Position numbers and translations under genes: made by a program
Source of the DNA: Epiperipatus broadwayi
Lineage: Eukaryota > Onychophora > Udeonychophora > Euonychophora > Peripatidae
NCBI GenBank assembly: GCA_028023455.1
Contig: JAQFVV010006715.1
Coordinates: 131,501-195,500 of the forward strand
Reading direction: 5' to 3'
DNA length: 64,000 nt
Part shown: positions 59,560 through 64,000 of the stretch, in pieces
Layout: the number at the start of each line of letters is the position of its first letter
How positions within the stretch are numbered: position 1 is the first letter of the stretch
The notes under the pieces: model-generated
Database searches by the model: none
The model's input: only the letters and a program-made list of their open reading frames with translations
What the model was told of the DNA's origin: nothing

Positions 59560-59740
59560 GGTCACCAATATATATATATATATAAATAGCTATTATTATT
59601 TTTTTAATAATATGAATAAATCATATATGCCTATGGAATATCTTCACAATTTAAAATAACATTTAATTTAATAAAATACATAGTCAAACTTCATGGAGAC
59701 AATTGGAAACTCATCTACTGATTTAATTTATGTACATATT
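59560..59740. repeat. Inverted copy of the 52.39-52.55 kb flank
   Basis: ATATATAAATAGCTATTATT, TAATATGAATAAATCATATA, GCCTATGGAATATC and CATGGAGACAATTGGAAAC are the reverse complement, in order, of 52545-52390. This inverted piece lies about 130 bases left of the directly repeated duplication C copy 2. Confidence 0.8.
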
Positions 59741-60650
59741 ACTACCTTTTATCGAGCTGTTTAGGATGAATAAATATTTAAAGTACTGGAAATAATTGTC
59801 TATTTTAAAAAGCATGGGGCATTAATGGTAATTTTAAATTTACTTAATTTTTTTATTGTCTATTTTAATCTAAAAAAAAACATTTAATTGTAGTTTATAA
59901 AGTATATGCAAGTGAAATATTTAAATCTCATTTGTATTTTTTTTTATTATTGTTATTTTTAAGTGTTAAAAATCTTAAAAATGATAATAGTCAATTTTAT
60001 ACATATTCATTTATTTATATTAGAATCATTTTACAGTAAAAATGATACAAATGTAATGTAAGTATGAGTATATATAATATATTTTTTTAATCTTTATTTA
60101 ATTAGAATTTGCATACCAGTGTATACAATAATGAATGTCATTTATAAGTTTAAATTGAAAAGCAATAAAGTATATTTCATTGTATAGGAATTGATCAAAC
60201 ATACAAATTTATAGAATTAACATTTATAAATAATATTACTGTTTAATAATTATCTTACTTTTTAAATCTTATTTTGACAATCTGATTGAATTTATTCATG
60301 TCCACTAATTATTAAAGTTAAAGAATATTTAATATTCCAAACTTGTGTGCATTATATATATATCTTAGTGCTAATATTTCATGTGCTAGTTATTATCTAT
60401 ATTTACATTTCAGTCAATTGATTTTTAAATTTATTTGTTGGTTCAGACATTACTTATCTTGGAATTACTAGTTGTAAAATAGCTTTAATATGTCAGCCCT
60501 TATTTATTATAATTATTATTGTTGTGCTGAATGGAGTAAATAAAGTTCCCATATATATTGCAATTGTCCAGGTGTTGATATTACTTCTGTTGCCAGTGGT
60601 TGTAATCACATATTTTTCGATACTTATTGCTGTTGTTTCATTGAGCTTAT

Positions 60651-60767
<117 letters not shown>

Positions 60768-61455
60768 ATGAACTGATATAAATGTCCAGACATCTTCTTT
60801 TACCTCAGATGTAGGTGTTATTTTGGAAGCCACTATATTTATGATATATTTATGTTAGTTGCATTGTGAAGTCTTAATTTCGGATCTATCACTCATGAGA
60901 TTTAATTAAAACTGATTTTTTCCTATAATGAGTAACGTTGTATGTATTTAAATATGTATTAGTAAAAATCAGTCATATATCACATGATCTATAATATCAA
61001 GTTGAGTTTATTTGAAAAATGTGATTCCTTTAGAATGCTTAGCTATACTAGTGTTTTAGAATATAAGAATGTCTGTGCTTTGTGCTATCATGAATTGTAA
61101 ACATCCACAAACTAACCAACATTATTTTATAATTGTAAATGTATAAAGTTTAAAGCATATGACTAGTTGGTATAATTTACACATCTTACATATATTATGA
61201 TCATTTAGAATTTATCCAATGGAATTGTCAATCACTTAATTCTTGTAAAATGTTAATTTAAATAATTTAAATTATGTGGATATTGAATTAATAACTTTAT
61301 ATATATATATATAAAATACATATTTTGCGGGTTCATATATATATATATATATATATATATGCATGCCATTACACAAATCCAAAATTTGCAAGTTTGAAAT
61401 AAAGTTATATTATTTGTTTATATAAAAGAATGATTTTGAGTTTTATTTAAAATTT

Positions 61456-61541
61456 CTTTGTTTGTTTGTTTGTTTGTTTGTTTGTTTGTTTCTTTCTTTC
61501 TTTCTTTCTTTCTTTATTTATTTATTTATTTATTTATTTTT
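61456..61541. repeat. (TTTG)n(TTTC)n(TTTA)n microsatellite
   Basis: Three consecutive tetranucleotide runs, TTTG then TTTC then TTTA, about seven, five and six units long. Confidence 0.95.
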
Positions 61542-61842
61542 CTTTTTTATTTTATTTTTAGTACTTCAATTCCAAGTCAGCAAAAATAAAAGTATTAAAG
61601 TTATAGTAATGTCAATTGAATAAGTATATTTTGGATTCAATAAAATTCCTTTTGTTCCAAATTATATTTGGTATACATTTAATTGTAAATAAAGTTAACC
61701 CTGAGAATTAATTAATTAATTGATAATATATTATAGTCAATGTTCTATATTATTAAGTTTATTTGTATAGCTAACCGAAATAACAGTATATTTTAGTTAA
61801 TTAATTATCAGGTGTGTAGAAATAGGATATGTCATATTTATT

Positions 61843-63620
<1,778 letters not shown>

Positions 63621-63627
63621 TTTATGT

Positions 63628-63769
63628 TTATCCCTTATTTTTTGCATTTTTTTTCCAATTTCCTGGCGGATGTTGCATACTTGTAACCATTTTCTTAAAT
63701 CCCGGTTTGGTTATGTGGAGATCAAATTCTATTGTTAATTTGCCCCATCTTTTTACCCACTGCATTCTA
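63628..63769 (-). CDS. Candidate terminal exon of an unrecognised host gene
   Basis: On the minus strand a T-rich stretch and TTGTTATTTTAG (AG at about 63768) precede an open segment of 45 codons ending at TAA (63628-63630). From its first Met it reads MQWVKRWGKLTIEFDLHITK, then PGFKKMVTSMQHPPGNW and a Lys-rich end. The segment contains CCGGG, CCGCC and GGGGC-type bases rare elsewhere in the window, and its amino-acid composition is balanced rather than the Ile/Tyr/Phe/Asn-rich translation of AT-rich noise. I read it as the last coding exon of a gene extending beyond the right edge. It could instead be a transposon fragment; I do not recognise the family. Confidence 0.35.
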
Positions 63770-64000
63770 AAATAACAAAAAAATAACATATACATATACA
63801 ATTAAGTTGGCATATGATTTAGTTGATATTTTTGATTACTTCAAAAGCCCTATTTTTGAATTGCAACAAAACTTTTACAGATATAGAACCGAAAACTCCA
63901 AGTTAAATGTATTTCACTATTAAATGACTTTCTATTTAGATAGTTTTAAAAACTTATAAAATCGGATTTATGTATATAATAAGAAAAATTATAGTAATGA
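63770..64000. other. AT-rich, possibly intronic
   Basis: If the exon call at 63628-63769 is right, this is the downstream-coordinate (5') intron on the minus strand. No further open exon is seen before the window ends. Confidence 0.3.

Overview
This is a very A+T-rich stretch of an animal nuclear genome, probably an invertebrate. That reading rests on what fills it: non-LTR retrotransposons of at least three kinds, two lineages of Penelope-like elements, tRNA-like SINE fragments, fold-back elements and more than twenty long (TA)n tracts. There are no operons, ribosome-binding sites, phage genes or CRISPR arrays. Taken together the repeats recall arthropods (perhaps chelicerates) or molluscs, but the sequence alone does not settle the species. 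Almost every long open reading frame is a broken transposon gene or an artefact of a (TA)n or (TAGA)n tract.

Layout. 1-3.6 kb: two head-to-tail minus-strand pieces of one LINE family (SGNH esterase, endonuclease, reverse transcriptase), with a perfect hairpin inserted in one. 7.1-10.3 kb: the longest RTE-type LINE copy. 11.1-13.9 kb: an inverted, older RTE copy. 14-23 kb: AT-rich DNA with hairpins, TA tracts and dispersed repeats. 23.6-24.1 kb: folded-back 3' ends of a Penelope-like element. 26.4-29.4 kb: a second long RTE copy. 31.9-33.1 kb: reverse transcriptase remains of another LINE. 33.2-36.0 kb: two head-to-head copies of a Penelope-like element. 40.9-44.9 and 46.0-49.2 kb: a diverged direct segmental duplication; one copy holds an RTE with an inverted 5' end and the other a Penelope element of a different lineage. 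52.6-56.4 and 59.9-61.8 kb: a second direct duplication in which only the first copy carries two large fold-back insertions, so the second copy acts as the empty site.

Two stretches may be something other than known transposons. At 57.0-58.55 kb, between the arms of the second duplication, lies a broken gene: a 275-residue open frame with nearly perfect 15-residue coiled-coil repeats, then a Cys-rich part and a Lys-rich tail in shifted frames. I do not recognise its family. At 63.63-63.77 kb on the minus strand is a 45-codon open stretch, less AT-rich than its surroundings, just behind a good splice acceptor; it may be the last exon of a host gene whose remainder lies beyond the right edge.

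The dynamics are clear even though no complete host gene is. LINEs, Penelope elements and SINE-like fragments insert and decay, several leave (TA)n tracts at their ends, fold-back elements land in those tracts, and segmental duplications copy the result.
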